This document shows, in pieces, positions 8,767 to 20,412 of a stretch of DNA of 64,000 nt. Location of the stretch: the NCBI GenBank assembly GCA_033064195.1, contig JARBJD010000198.1, positions 1-64,000 of the forward strand, in the 5' to 3' direction. The position numbers and the translations under genes are program-made. Within the stretch, counting starts at the first letter, position 1, and each line of letters begins with the position of its first letter. The DNA is from Blattamonas nauphoetae (lineage: Eukaryota > Preaxostyla > Oxymonadida). The notes below the pieces were generated by a model. That model did no database searches. It saw only the letters and a program-made list of their open reading frames with translations, and had not been told where the DNA came from.

Positions 8767-9046
8767 TTAATACAAATTAAAAAATTCAAAAATAAAATTT
8801 CATTCGTTGTTTTATCGTTGGTGATCTTTCGAGACTTCAATTCTGTCATCGATGGGTTCGATCAGTCTTGTTTGATCAGAGAAAGTCCTTCAATGGGACT
8901 CGATCCTCTCATCTCATTCAGGATGATTCTTTACCGTTTGATTTTGGTGTGTTATGTTTTCTTTGTTCACATTTGTTCTCTCTTCTTTTCCTACATCACT
9001 TTCTCGTTCTCGATCCTTCACTTTTTTCTTCTCCTCTCGTTCAGGT

Positions 9047-10540
9047 ACACTATTATGTTTTATCCTCAGCATTTTTGTTTCTGACTTCTCTTCAACAGGT
9101 TTGTTCTCTTTTTTGATAAATCTCTTCATAAAACTTTCTCTTGTACCAGATCGGATCGAACCAAACTCGACCTCAACATTCAGGTACACAAGTGTGTTTT
9201 ATCTCTTAAAAGTGTGTCTCTCGTGATTTTACTAACAGGTTTGTTCTTCTTTTTTGTTCATCTCTTTATAAAACATATTCTCGTACCCAATCTGCGTGAT
9301 CGTCCATCGTTGGTACACAAGTGTGTTTTATCTCTTAAAAGTGTGTCTCTCATGATTTTACGAACAGGTTTGCTCTCTTTTTTTATGAATTCGTTTATAA
9401 GACACATTCGTGTACCAGAATTTTCACTTCACTTTTGACATTCTCTTTTCTGGTACAACACTTCACTTTATCCTCTCATTTTCACTTCATTGTCAGTTTT
9501 TTTTCATTGTCTCTCACTTTTTTACAAAATTAAAATTTAAAATGACGTGAACAAAATTTTGATCCTCATCTTTGCTCAAAAAACTTTGTGATTCATCGAT
9601 AAAATTGTATGCGTTGGTACACCACTTTGTTTTACTTTCATTCAACTTTCATTTCACCTTTTACACTTCACCACTCTTCGATTTATGCTCTTCATTTTTT
9701 CTAAAACACAACGGTGTACCAACAAAACGTGATCTGAAGTGATCGTCCAGATCAGGTACACCACTTCACCTTATCGTTTCATTTCACAACTATTTGATTT
9801 CAATTCTCTTTTTTGATCAATACGAAGTGGAACATTGAACTAAAAATGTGTGATCGTCAAGATAAAAATGAACTGTAAGATCTGGTACATGAATGTGTTT
9901 TATCACTTCAAACCTTGTTTCACTTCACAATTTTGATCTCATTATTGACATGTTTGCTCGAATCTTTGATAAAACAAAGTGGTGTACCAACGAGACTCAA
10001 TCTGAAATGATCGGTGAGATCTGGTACATGAATGTGTTTTATCGTTTAGTTCTCACTTCAATCATTGTTTTTTACTCTTGTTTTCTGAAATTTTGATGAA
10101 CGCGTTCATAAGGTGAAGTGGTGTACCAACGAAGTGAGAAAAACAATGACTGGAGAGATCTGGTACGTCACTTCACTTTATCGTTGCTAACGTTGTTTCA
10201 CTTCACAATTTTCTCTAATTAGAAACATTTTTGCCAAACCCGTTCATAAAGTGAAGTGGTGTACCAACGAAATGCGAAAAACAATGATCGTTCAGATCTG
10301 GTACGAGATTTTGTTTTATCGTTTACTTTTCACTTCACTCACTCTTTTTTTCTCTTTGTTTGTGAAATTTTGACGAACCCGTTCATAAGGTGAAGTGGTG
10401 TACCAACGGAACGCAAAGGATCAAGATCGTGCAGATCTGGTACGTCACTTCACCTTATCGTTTCATTCTCACTTCATTTACATTTTAGTACTCTAGTTTT
10501 GTGAAATTTAGATGAAGATGTTCATCAAACTCAATACTTT
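9047..10540. repeat. Array of about ten hairpin units
   Basis: Units of roughly 80-130 bp each begin near GGTAC[AG] followed by an arm such as CACTTCAC-[CT]TTATC. Most end in the inverse arm, as in GATAAAACAAAGTGGTGTACC-type sequence shortened here to ATAAA-x-x-x-AGTGGTGTACC. Spacers of about 30-35 bp between units carry GATC-rich sequence, often AGATCTGGTAC at the next start. Clear units start near 9181, 9312, 9615, 9883, 10023, 10162 and 10300; others are decayed. Nothing similar is present in copy B. Confidence 0.75.
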
Positions 10541-11687
10541 CCCACCATTTTCACTATTTCCATTTCACCATTCACTATCATACTTGCCCACTTCATTGTT
10601 GCTTCATTCACATTCTTTTGTTCCAATTAAGCAAAAAAGTTGATAAAAAATGAGTTATTGTGATGTGCTCGTGAGGTGTAGACGGTCGAAAGAATGCTCG
10701 TGAGATGACGAAAATGAAGAGGAATGACGAAGAGATTGAATGTGAAATGGTGAAAGAAAGATGAGAGAAGAAAGGGGTTGAAGGTGTTTTTGAAGTGACA
10801 AACACGGTGAAAAGTTGAGAGTGAGAAACATGAAAAACCAACATTATGAAAAAACTAGTCGTCAAAAGTGTCGCGAAAATTCAGTACTCCCTCCTCGAAA
10901 GGTGAGAAAGAAGATGTGATGTGAGAAAATCGGGGCAAAAATCGAAATGAGTGAAAAGTTGGTGAAAATGTGGTGCAAAAAAGGTGCGTTCAAAAAAAGA
11001 CGACTATGAAGGTGAGGTGATCGGGAACCTAGGAAAAGCGTCGGAAGGACGCGAATGCGAAGATTTTGAAAAATCTAACGCAAAAAACGAAAACTGACGA
11101 AAAAAGTGGCGAAAGATGACGTGAAAAAGTGAGGTTGAAAAGTGTCACCAAAAGGCAACTCCGAGCGAAATGAAGTGTAAAAACGCAAATAGGAGGCAAA
11201 AGTGATCCTAAAAAGTGAAGTGCTGAAAGCGCATACATTTTTTTTAAAATTCGGAGAAACTCGAAAAATGGAATATGGGTTGATCTAGAAAAATCCCGAT
11301 CCGGCCTTGATCTAACCAAAAATCCCAAACGTGTTTTTTATCGCGAATTTCACCTTCTGAAATCGATTTTGTAATTTTAGAAGGTGTTTGAGGTGTGTTT
11401 GAGCCATATAGCAGCAGTTTTAAGCAAGTTCTGAAAATCGACTTTTTGGTCCCTTTTTCGACCACTGTTCGGTACGTAGCTCCACGAATTCTCAACCGAT
11501 TTTCATCAGGATTGTTTTGATCGACGACTCACATCGTCCCCGACATTTTAGAATTTTTTTCGATTTTTTTCGAAGTGGTTCTCAAGTTGGATTCACTTTG
11601 TTCGAGTTCAAAAGTGAAAAAACATCGAAAAAAGTGACAACATTTTTGGATTATGACAAAAAGTTGCTTCAAAATTGACGCTTAAAA
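10541..11687. other. Gene-free terminal region of Polinton copy A
   Basis: No convincing gene. Purine-rich stretch with many GTGAAA and GAAAATG words (10600-11230). From about 11460 it is distantly similar to 43290-43400 of copy B's right terminal repeat (a CTCAACCGAT-x-TTCATC block and following bases). Confidence 0.5.
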
Positions 11688-11791
11688 TGAGGTCGAAATA
11701 TTGGACATATTTTTGGAATTTAGGTCAAATATTGGCATCATTGAAATGTCCCAAATTCCTTTTAATACAAGATTTAGAAATGGTCAATCGG
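11688..11791. repeat. Right terminus of Polinton copy A
   Basis: About 100 bp match 43510-43613 with few differences, including AATTTAGGTCAAATATTGGC and ACAAGATTTAGAAATGGTCA. Similarity stops after a shared CGG, which sets the probable end of the element. Confidence 0.7.
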
Positions 11792-11882
11792 AATTGACTT
11801 TTCGTTTCTGATTTCAACGACTATTTCAATCTGGTTCCCAAATCGTCTACTATACTACTGGTCATCACTCGCCCGCATCTCT

Positions 11883-12369
11883 CCAATTGTCTTGCACGCC
11901 CGCATCTCCCCACTCGCCTCGCACGCCCGCATCTCCCCACTCGCCTCGCACACCCGCATCTCCCCACTCGCCTCGCTCGCCCGCATCTCCCCACTCGCCT
12001 GGCTCGCCCGCATCTCCCCACTCGCCTCGCACGCCCGCATCTGATCGACAGCCTCTGTCACACGCACCTGATCGACAGCCTCCGTCACTCGCACCTGATC
12101 GACTGCCTCCTTCACACGCACCTGATCGACAGCCTCCGTCACACGCACCTGATCGACAGCCTCTGTCAAACGCACTTGATCGACAGCCTCCGTCACACGC
12201 ACCTGATCGACAGCCTCCGTCACACGCACCTGATCGACAGCCTCCGTCACACGCACCTGATCGACAGCCTCATTCACTCGCACCTGATCGACTGCCTCCT
12301 TCACACGCACCTGATCGACAGCCTCCGTCACACGCACCTGATCGACAGCCTCCTTCACACGCAGCTATC
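11883..12369. repeat. 27-bp minisatellite, two unit types
   Basis: About six units of a CGCCCGCATCTCCCCACT-type 27-mer (11890-12045) are followed by about twelve units of a 27-mer containing CACCTGATCGACAGCCTC (12045-12365). The period is a multiple of three, so long open frames arise on both strands. These are not taken as genes. Confidence 0.9.
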
Positions 12370-12847
12370 CGGCTGTCTCTCTCTCATACGTCACTCATAT
12401 CTCCTCTCTATCCTCTCTCTCCCAACGATCCTCTCTAGCCCTCATCTAGCTGGTAACACAACTCGATCTGACTACACACGCAGCGGAGGAATACCTGGAA
12501 GCTCAAAACAAACAAAAGGAAGGGAAGTGAAGAATCACGTGACATCTGGCTTGGATCTGAAGATTATGAAAGGCAGATCCAGCATGAACTGACAATAAAG
12601 GAAGGAGGAGGAGATGGTTGTAGAAGAGGAACAGAGATTGATAGGGGAAGAAGAAAAGAAGATTAGCTCGCGAATGAGAAGCGAAAAGAGGACACGCGAC
12701 ACAATCACTTCGCTTCGTCTGTCAAAACCAACTACGAAGAAATAAGTCATCCAAAAGATTCCAGACTACGAAGGGAAGAGACGGAAGAGATCGGAGTGAG
12801 AGAAGCTCTGAACAGCGGAGGAGGAGACGTAACTCATTCACCTCATA
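12370..12847. other. Intergenic stretch
   Basis: Pyrimidine-rich then GAAG-rich sequence. Nothing convincing is seen. Confidence 0.4.
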
Positions 12848-15800
12848 GTCCCTCCACAAACCCGTCTAAAATATTAAAACCCGTTTTTATTCACCAAAAC
12901 CCAAAATTCGAACTATAGTTCTGAAATTTTTGCATACTGACTCTGATAAACTGATTATAAACAGAATTGTGAGAGAAAAGTTCTGAAACAAATGATCTGA
13001 CATGAGATTGATTCAAAAGGATGGGGATATGGAATTCAGAATTGCCCAGCTGGCTCTAGGATGTTCGACCCAGCTAAGCTGATGCACAGCGTGCGTCGAA
13101 AGCTATTGCATTGTATTCCTCGCCGTCGTTGGGGGACTTCGAAGGATCAGAGAAGGGACAGATCTGACCCCGTTTTCCTTCAGCATCAGACATCCACACG
13201 CCTCCATCGATTTCGGAGTTGTGTGGAGAAGATGAGGGAACTGGGAGGGAAGAGGCAGAAGCAGAGGAGGCGAGCGAACACCGTTCGTCGGAACAATCGT
13301 TCCCCCATCCCTTCTCTCTCGACTACCATCAAGCATGACCAGAATTGGGGAATGAGGAGAAAGAGGAGGCTGCGCTGTTGGGGGCCGATGGAGTCGGAAG
13401 AGGTGCGACTGCAAGAATGGAAGGAAGGGAACGGAGAGGACGAGAGTGAATCGGGAGAGATCGTGGACCTTGTTCTGCGGAAATAGGCGATAGAGTTGAA
13501 ATTGAGGTGCTCGTCAGACTCGTTGGAGCGGAGTAGAGAAGAGTTGTCGTGGTGCGGAGATTGGGAGCGGGATGTTGGAGACGAGAGCGTGTCGGATTGG
13601 TCTGGGTTCGAGGACGAGTCGAGTGGGAGTGCGTTGTCGATCGGAGAGCAGACGTTTGAGCTGATATCGTTTCCGTCTGATCAGATTACTCGCAGCCGAA
13701 CGACACCGAACACGCCTCTGTGGCGGAAGAGGAAGCCGAAGCAGCCGGAAGAGACACGGATCATTCTGAGTCTGTTTCAGCGCGATCGGAAGGTGTAGAC
13801 AGCTACAGAAGTGCGGAAGAGGCAGAGCAGGTCGCCCAAGCGAAGTGGGAGGGTGTGGTGGGAGAAGCAGAAAGAGAAAGAGGAGACCCCGCCACAATGT
13901 CGCTTTCAGCTTCTTCCGCTGGACATCGGGAAGGTTGTGGCCGAAGACTTCGAGACAGGGTCAGATGCAGTGCGGTTTGGATCGACGCCGCGTCTGTCGA
14001 CAGTGTTGGGGAAGAGGGGGAATGGGGGAGAAGACACACTTCTGGTTGAGCTGGCGCAGAGTGATCGGTTCTCAGTACAGACATATAGAACACATGAATG
14101 GGAAGAAGAGACCGTGAGAGGGAAGGAGGGTGAGATGTCGGAGAAGAAGAGGAACGTGAGACCACTCTCGTCGTTGGATGGGAGAGAAGACGCTGGACAA
14201 TGGGTGTGATGTGGACGGGGAGAGGCGGCAGATGGCGAGGATACCGTGCGGATGGAGGGAGAGGACGAGGATGGAGCCAGACTGGACGAGACCGTCCATC
14301 TGCCCAGCCCGCCCTTCTTCCACTCCGACATAGCAGAAATAGCTCGGCGAGAGTGGGTGTCACACCCGACACCGCAGGTTGTGTCTACGCTGGACTCGCC
14401 ACAGTTCGCTACACCAGTGTCGAGCAGAAGGGGAAGCAAGAAGGAGAATGGAGGAGAGATGGAAGACACTATGCGAACTCTGTAGAGACCGAGGCGGAAG
14501 ATGGATGGAAGAGGCAGCTTCTTCTGAGGCAGAGTGGCTGTAGAATTTGAGCGAGTTGGAGCTTCGGTAGTTGGAATGCTTGCGACACTTTCTTCATTTT
14601 AGCATCGCTGTCCCCACCAGATGGAACAGATATGGTGAGGTTTGGCTTCTTCGGACCAGTACTGCCTCGTCCCGCGCCGGAGATGCTGTTGAACTCTTCG
14701 GGGAACACGACCTCGTCGAACTCGTCTGGCGCGATGATCTTGAGACAGTCAAATCGGAGAGGGGCGATGTCGAGCAGACGAAGATGGAGTCGAGCTCGAA
14801 GCTGGTCTGGCCTTTCCTGAACTCGCGTCGAGCTGGACGCGATGGGTGAAGATCTCGCCGTCGACGTTGATTTCGGAGGCGTTGGAGAAGGGCGTGATGG
14901 ACGGAGAGGGAGGGCCTGCTGTGAAGTCTTTCGAAGACTAACTTTCAGGGAGGGCGAGCGAGGGAGCGACGGCGTTTGTGTGGGGAGGGACGACTGTGCT
15001 TGCGGGATGAGCACCCGCTGCGGCGAATGTGTGGCGGGGGAAGGCCAGGGCGGTCAGGCTGGTGAATATGAGCGGGAGGGGACGGTGGATTGCTGGCGAT
15101 TGGAACATCGGAAGTTTGAGGGACGTGGTTTGCCTGCGGTGTGCAGGGCCTCCCGTTGTTCGTCGGAGAGACTGAGGAGGCCACGCTGCCCCCTGACCGA
15201 GCCCGGGTGAGCGAGTAGGAGAGGGGATGGGCGGGGAGTGATGTGGGAGGAGGGAAGTCGAGGCAGTGGATTGGCTGAGAGCGGGACGGAGGAACGTGCC
15301 CTGGTGTTTGATCATCATCCGTTTGGGCTGTGGTTGTGGGGGAGGAAGAGTACCCTGTTGATCATCTTTGGCGGACGGAGATGTTGCGGATCGGGAAGGA
15401 TGGAATGAGTGGGAGGTTTAGCGAGTGTTTGGAGCGTCTGTTGAGAGATATTGAGTCGTAGGAAAGTTCTTGGTCGTGTGAGCATCGTGAAGTGATGATC
15501 CATCGTGTCTGACTGCTCTGGATTTATCGTCGAGCTATTTCTTGATGGCTGTGGAGAGCTGTCCAATAAAAGGGGATTCATTGACTCGGATATATCTCTT
15601 AGATCATCGAAAATGATATTCAATACTATTGGAATGGTGATGAACGATGCAAAGATCCCGAAGTGAGAGGGTCATGTGTCGTGTTGTTTCGACAGTAGTC
15701 GGGAAAATTATCAAGGAATGGAGGATTTTGAGTAGTTTGGCGATGTTAGTTCAATATGTTTCTCAAACAGATCTCTAGAGAACTAGGTGATCACTGTTTC

Positions 15801-16111
15801 TTGAAATGTGTTGACGAGCTTGTTTGCGGAAGAGGTAATAAATTCACCAATTTGTGGTTGGGATGGAGAAGTGGTATTATATGGCAAATCAGGAATCAGT
15901 GATTGATAATTTGGAGATAGAAGATGAATGGAATTAGTAGACCCATTCTTTCAAAAAACGTTCTGAATATTTTAAATCACATGCAGATAACCTAAATATT
16001 GCACCTCGTTTCAAATCCACCTCCCTTTGACTCACTGTCGCTATCCTAGGACTATCAAGTTTGTTCCGAATAAAAACGGGTGTATATTTAAAAACGGGTT
16101 TGTGGAGGGTC
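12848..16111. mobile_element. TA-flanked transposon with GC-rich interior
   Basis: Imperfect terminal inverted repeats start G[TA]CCCTCCACAAACCCGT and also share CCCGTTTTTATTC. They are bounded by TA at 12846-12847 and 16112-16113. The outer 100-400 bp are AT-rich, while the 13.05-15.3 kb core is GC-rich. No transposase was recognised, so this looks like a non-autonomous Tc1/mariner-superfamily type element carrying unrelated sequence. Confidence 0.65.
14469..15623 (-). CDS. Coding-like GC-rich segment inside the TA element
   Basis: Three overlapping minus-strand open stretches (15623-15315, 15318-14938, 15014-14469) have protein-like composition. The last contains a segment with acidic and hydrophobic periodicity (DEFDEVVFPEEFNSISGAGR) that does not look like a shadow frame. 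Changing frames suggest short introns or decay. No family is recognised. Enclosure by terminal inverted repeats raises the possibility of captured host sequence. Confidence in exact exon limits is low. Confidence 0.3.
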
Positions 16112-16294
16112 TATCACTTCAAAATGATTGAGGTCTCTTCATTTTTGTGTATAACCGTTGACAGAAGAAAGAGTAATGAAGTGCAATGCAATCAGAGAAG
16201 GCAGATGAGAATTCATTATCTGATCACACTGTCAGCACGACACCGAGTGCAACTCCACGGTCCAAGTGAAGGTGCAGGGGACATGTGCGGCCCA

Positions 16295-17452
16295 CTAGGT
16301 TAATAAATCCTCTCTGAGACACTTTGGGTGTGAATGCGTTGGGGAAGTGTTGTTAATACGAATGGGACGGTTGTGCGTGGGAGGATCGTGACGGTTCTGG
16401 AATCGGTCAAATTTTAGGTTCATTTGTGAACGAAAAGTCGAATACTTCTCCAAAATGAAGAGATGAGAGAAATGGAATTGAGGAACGACGTATCCAGGAG
16501 TCATGATGGACAGTCAACTCCGATTTGATGGATGCTACCAAAGTGAGTGACGCAGAGGCTGAAAGAGAACCCTAGAAGAGGAGAAAAACAAAAAATGAAG
16601 GAAAGATGTTTGTAAGAGATGAAGAAAAAAGATAAAAGATGTACCCCGCAAGGGAACTTGACGAATGAGAAATGGATGAATGGGAGATAACAACCCAACA
16701 GTTTTTCTTGTATCTCGTCGTATCGTTCGAAGATGGTGATTGTTGAATTTGAACTGAAAATCATCGAAATCTGTTGGATAGTTCGGTGGGAAAATGGAAC
16801 GATGTGGAACCACCAGATGCCTTGATTCCTGGGATGGCTATGATCATACGAACATCATTATTGTCACGATTCACTAATCATGTCACTGGAAATGAGTGCA
16901 TGCGTTGAGGATGCTTTTTGAGATCTTTTTGGAGCTTGGAAGTGAAATGTCTGAAGGTGCGCGGGGAATGTCGTTCAGATATTGATCAAAGGATCAAATG
17001 CACTATCGAGTCGGAAGGAAAACAGTGTACGATGACTGATATTCCTTCGTTAAGAAAAGTGGACCACTAGATGAGGAGTGAATGACAAGACGGAGAGTGG
17101 TTCCAGAATAACGATGACCCAGACTAAAAATGTAGTGATGTCATCACCAAAGAACTGCATGACCTCCCTCTGATCATCCTTCACAGAACTCAGGCTTCTT
17201 CCCGTTCTGAATCAACACTGAAATCATGAAGATGACAAAAAAGAATAAACGCTGATGACGGAGACAGGAGAGACTTAAATCAGATGCATCGTACAAGTTG
17301 AACGAAGAGACCAAGATGATATTGAGTACGGAGATAGACAGAGCAGAACACAATATCTGGGTAGAATCGACACTTCGATTGAAGCCAACGCCAAGAAGGC
17401 CGATATGTGCGAGGTTAGACCGAAAGAAGTGATTATCTAAATCACATGTCAA
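16295..17452 (-). CDS. Probable multi-exon host membrane-protein gene
   Basis: Several minus-strand open stretches look coding. 17452-17174 has two hydrophobic segments (around CSALSISVLNIILVSS and LFFFVIFMISVLIQ). 16813-16690 contains NYPTDFDDFQFKFNNHHLR, and 16500-16300 contains ILEKYSTFRSQMNLKFDRF. The frame changes between them, as expected with introns. No family is assigned. The gene lies between two repeat-bounded GC-rich blocks, either of which may interrupt it. Confidence 0.35.
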
Positions 17453-17507
17453 CTCACCTGTCCATGGAGTGAAAGAACAAGCTCAGTACTGCAAAGAAAG
17501 GAGAATG

Positions 17508-19216
17508 GGATCACCAGGCTTCTGATTTGATCCCAGTGATCCCAGTCGGATCTGATCCCAGTTCATTTCTGCAATACCATTTCGTTTCTTTTCACTATTT
17601 TCCTTCTTGAAATATATGATAACTGAATATAAAACCGAGATGAAATGAAAATGTTCATTAGATCGAACAATACCATGAGTCTTTTTGTGACTCACAATTA
17701 TGGCGTATATGATGTAAATTTCCGAGTTTCTGAATGTCATCCGAAGAATAAACAGTGAATAATTATTGGATTTGCACATAAAATTGATGATATATCCAAA
17801 ACAATTGAGATGAGAGTGAAACCCAAATTTATGGTTTAGACCGGATGAACTGCTTCGGAAGGAATGAGCTCGATTCTGGGAGATGGGGATGGCGAATAGG
17901 GAGTGCGAGTTTGTAAAATTGAAAGCGAGAACAGCCGAGCGATGCCCGCTTCGTGGATGTTCAACGCCGCTTGGATCGACGCCGTCAGAACCGTCGCAGA
18001 GCAGAGGAATACGAACAGTGACGAGAGCACAGCGCGGAAGGGGTCGGTGGCCGAGTGGTGGGGAGTGAGTGAGGAGAACGGGGAGGACGAGGGGGCGGCG
18101 AGGCGCGGTTTTGTTTGTGACGAATCGAGATCTCAGTATTGTGATTAGCGGTTGGTTTTGGGAGGAGAAGGCAGGGGCGGTCGAGAGAGGACGGACAACC
18201 GTGGCATCGTGTAGTTCAACTTCGGGAAGGTCAGTTTTGGGATTGTTTTTTCCATCCTTCCCAAGATGCGATGGGACTTCATCTGTTCGGTTTGAATTTG
18301 ATGCTGCAAATAGTATGTCTTCCTCTGCATCATCTAAAGTCTATTCTGATATTCTTTTTCCTCTACTCCCTCGCGATTTCCTAACGGTCAGTCGAGTGTG
18401 GAGAATGGTCTTCCCCGATCTGCCTGTCTCTCGTTTGTATTCTGGGTATTCTTCTGAAAGCATGAAGATCCGGTGCCGCTCCAAAATCTGTCGCCTCTCA
18501 AGCATTTTTCCAAGCGAGCGAGGAATTGCCATGATCGGTGTTTTTTGCGAGCCCAGTGCACTCAACGCGGGAAAAAGTGTCAATGCTTACAATTGGTCCT
18601 TTCTTCCATATTGCAGCATCACAACAAGTATCTATGACAGAATCTGCGCTGAGTTCGAAAGCAAGTCTAAGATGTTCTTCTGGCTGAGGTGGGGCTGCCG
18701 GACGATCCGTTGGCGAGTGAGGAGATGCTGGCGATGGAGAGCTAGAACGAGAAAGTGTTTGGAGTTAGTGTGGGCGATCTGTGAGAGGAGAGAGTGGATT
18801 TGTTGATTCGGTTGTGTGTGTGATCGACTAGTTGAGAAGAATGTGGAACGAGAAGAATAGGACGAATCAGAAGCCAATTGAAGAGTTCGTCGAGCTGTGT
18901 GTGCATGTGACTTTGAATTGTGTGGAGAAGACAAATCGGTCACTTCCCTTGACTTTTCTTCACTCTTCTTCTCTTGTGAACTCCTGTTCTCAACACCATT
19001 CTCCTTGAGAATAATGATTTCGGTTAAAAGACTCGAAAATCAGCAAAAGACAGGTCTTTGTGAGAAAGAGGAATATCGAGTTTGAAATTGAATGAGGAAA
19101 ATCTCGAAACTCCTATTTAAGAAAGTGATGTCAGTCAAAAAATGGGGACTGGGATCAATTGATCCCAGTTTTACCTGTTTTGATCCCACCACTCAAATGC
19201 CTGGGGATCACTAAGA
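17508..19216. mobile_element. Possible element bounded by GATCCCAG palindromes
   Basis: The left side (17508-17570) and right side (19142-19216) both carry clusters of GATCCCAG / CTGGGATC words, plus a related CCAGGC word in inverted orientation. The interior is GC-rich in its first half. Ends and target duplication could not be fixed, so this is tentative. Confidence 0.3.
17836..18943 (-). CDS. Coding-like fragments, unknown
   Basis: Minus-strand stretches at 18943-18632, 18583-18341, 18333-18145 and 18030-17836 have protein-like composition. The last begins with a hydrophobic, signal-like MLSSLFVFLCSATVLTASI. Frame changes between them would need introns or decay. No homologue is recognised. 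Confidence 0.25.
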
Positions 19217-19488
19217 TCGAGTGAAGATAAACCTCCAATTTCGAACATGAAAGTCACAAGTCATTGACATTCTTCTCAATCTGATCTCAGCGAGAGTTGG
19301 GAATATTGTTTGATGCGAGTTGTGCGGTAGATTCTTTTGTTGAACAATTCAACCCTTTCTTTTTGAATTCTCGTTGTGAACCGGACTTTCGCAGATGAAC
19401 CCAAATTATCTCGTAATCCCATGAAGCAATTGCAGAGAGATCATTCTCAGACAATCATCGATTTTGAAGTCATCATCCTAAATGTCAC
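19217..19488. other. Host sequence left of Polinton copy B
   Basis: No gene, repeat or tRNA seen. Confidence 0.4.
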
Positions 19489-19925
19489 ACTTTTATCGAC
19501 TTTTTGATTTTTTCAATATGACTAATTTGGCGCTTATTTGGGAACCCAATTGAGAAAATTCTTGAAACAAAAACTAAAATCTCGAGGACAATGTGACTCA
19601 TCGATCAATAGAAACCAGATGAAGATCGGTTGAGTATTCGTCGAGATCTGAGTTATTCTTCGTTCAAAAAAGTTCGAAAAAAAAGTGAACCTCTTTTGAG
19701 AAAACGCTCGTATCTCGACAACGAGCAGAGATCCAGACTCGAAACCACTCGCAATCGATAGAGGACTCGATTTTGCATATAGGCAAAAAAAGTGCAAAAC
19801 CTTAGGGAGGGAGGAAGCTGGTGGTTTTTATTGCCTGGTGTGTTGGCAAGTCCCTAAGGCCCAGGGTTGCGATCCCTGTTTCTTACATTTATCTCATTTT
19901 TTGCATTCCGACGTCGGACAAATTA

Positions 19926-19998
19926 TTGCTTCCTCCGGGGTTCGAACCTGGGACTCCTAGCCTAGTGGTACGTGCACTTACCACTCGACTACTCGTCC
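19926..19998 (-). other. tRNA-like sequence in left TIR
   Basis: On the minus strand, TAGTCGAGTGG fits the RNA polymerase III A box and GGTTCGAACCC fits the B box, at tRNA-like spacing. The acceptor ends do not pair well, so it is probably a tRNA-derived promoter or SINE-like relic rather than a working tRNA. A long imperfect hairpin (AGTGGTA / TACCACT) overlaps it. Confidence 0.45.
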
Positions 19999-20412
19999 CT
20001 AATTTTCCGAGGATTTACCCTGGCTATATATCTGCGTAGAGGGGTTTTAAGGTCGATTTTTAAAAAGTTACGGGACACTTCAAATTCAAGTTTTGAAAAC
20101 AGTACTTGTTCGTCAAATCAACTTCAAATTTCACAGAATGGATGTCAAACATGATATAAAAACGATTTTCCAAAAATTTTTGAACAATATTGATTTTTGC
20201 CATATATCATTTTTTGGTGCATATGGTGCACTTGAAAAAATGAAGAAAAATCGATGTTCTCCAATTTTGATCAAACTCTCATCAAAGGTCATATCCGACA
20301 CGGCGAATTCATTGGTGCAAGAATTATTGAAATCGGATCAGTAGTTATCGAGAAATTTCACTTTTGAAAAACAAAGGAGATTTTTTTTTTCGCATTTTTT
20401 ATTTTGTACTAA

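Larger units (their letters stand above)
1..11791 (+). mobile_element. Polinton/Maverick copy A (right part)
   Basis: Truncated by the window edge: base 1 corresponds to about base 28342 of copy B, so polymerase, integrase and left end lie outside. Gene order is small ORF, ATPase (minus), six plus-strand structural genes, a seventh small plus gene and an S74 fibre-like gene (minus), matching copy B. The right end is placed near 11791 because about 100 bp there match the right end of copy B near 43613. Almost all internal genes look whole; the leftmost small ORF is broken. Proteins are mostly well over 90 percent identical to copy B by eye. The terminal region (8767-11791) is largely unlike that of copy B. 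Confidence 0.85.

Noticed and set aside
11855-12438. Long open frames on both strands, 167 and 183 codons
   Set aside because: They are products of the 27-bp repeat, whose length is a multiple of three; no unique sequence supports a gene.
19926-19998. Functional tRNA gene
   Set aside because: The Pol III boxes fit, but the acceptor stem does not pair and no clear anticodon arm could be drawn.
20041-20400. Small ORF (83 codons) upstream of the 163-residue gene in the repeat
   Set aside because: No promoter motif before it, and in the other repeat copy the frame differs at the C-terminal part; probably non-coding.
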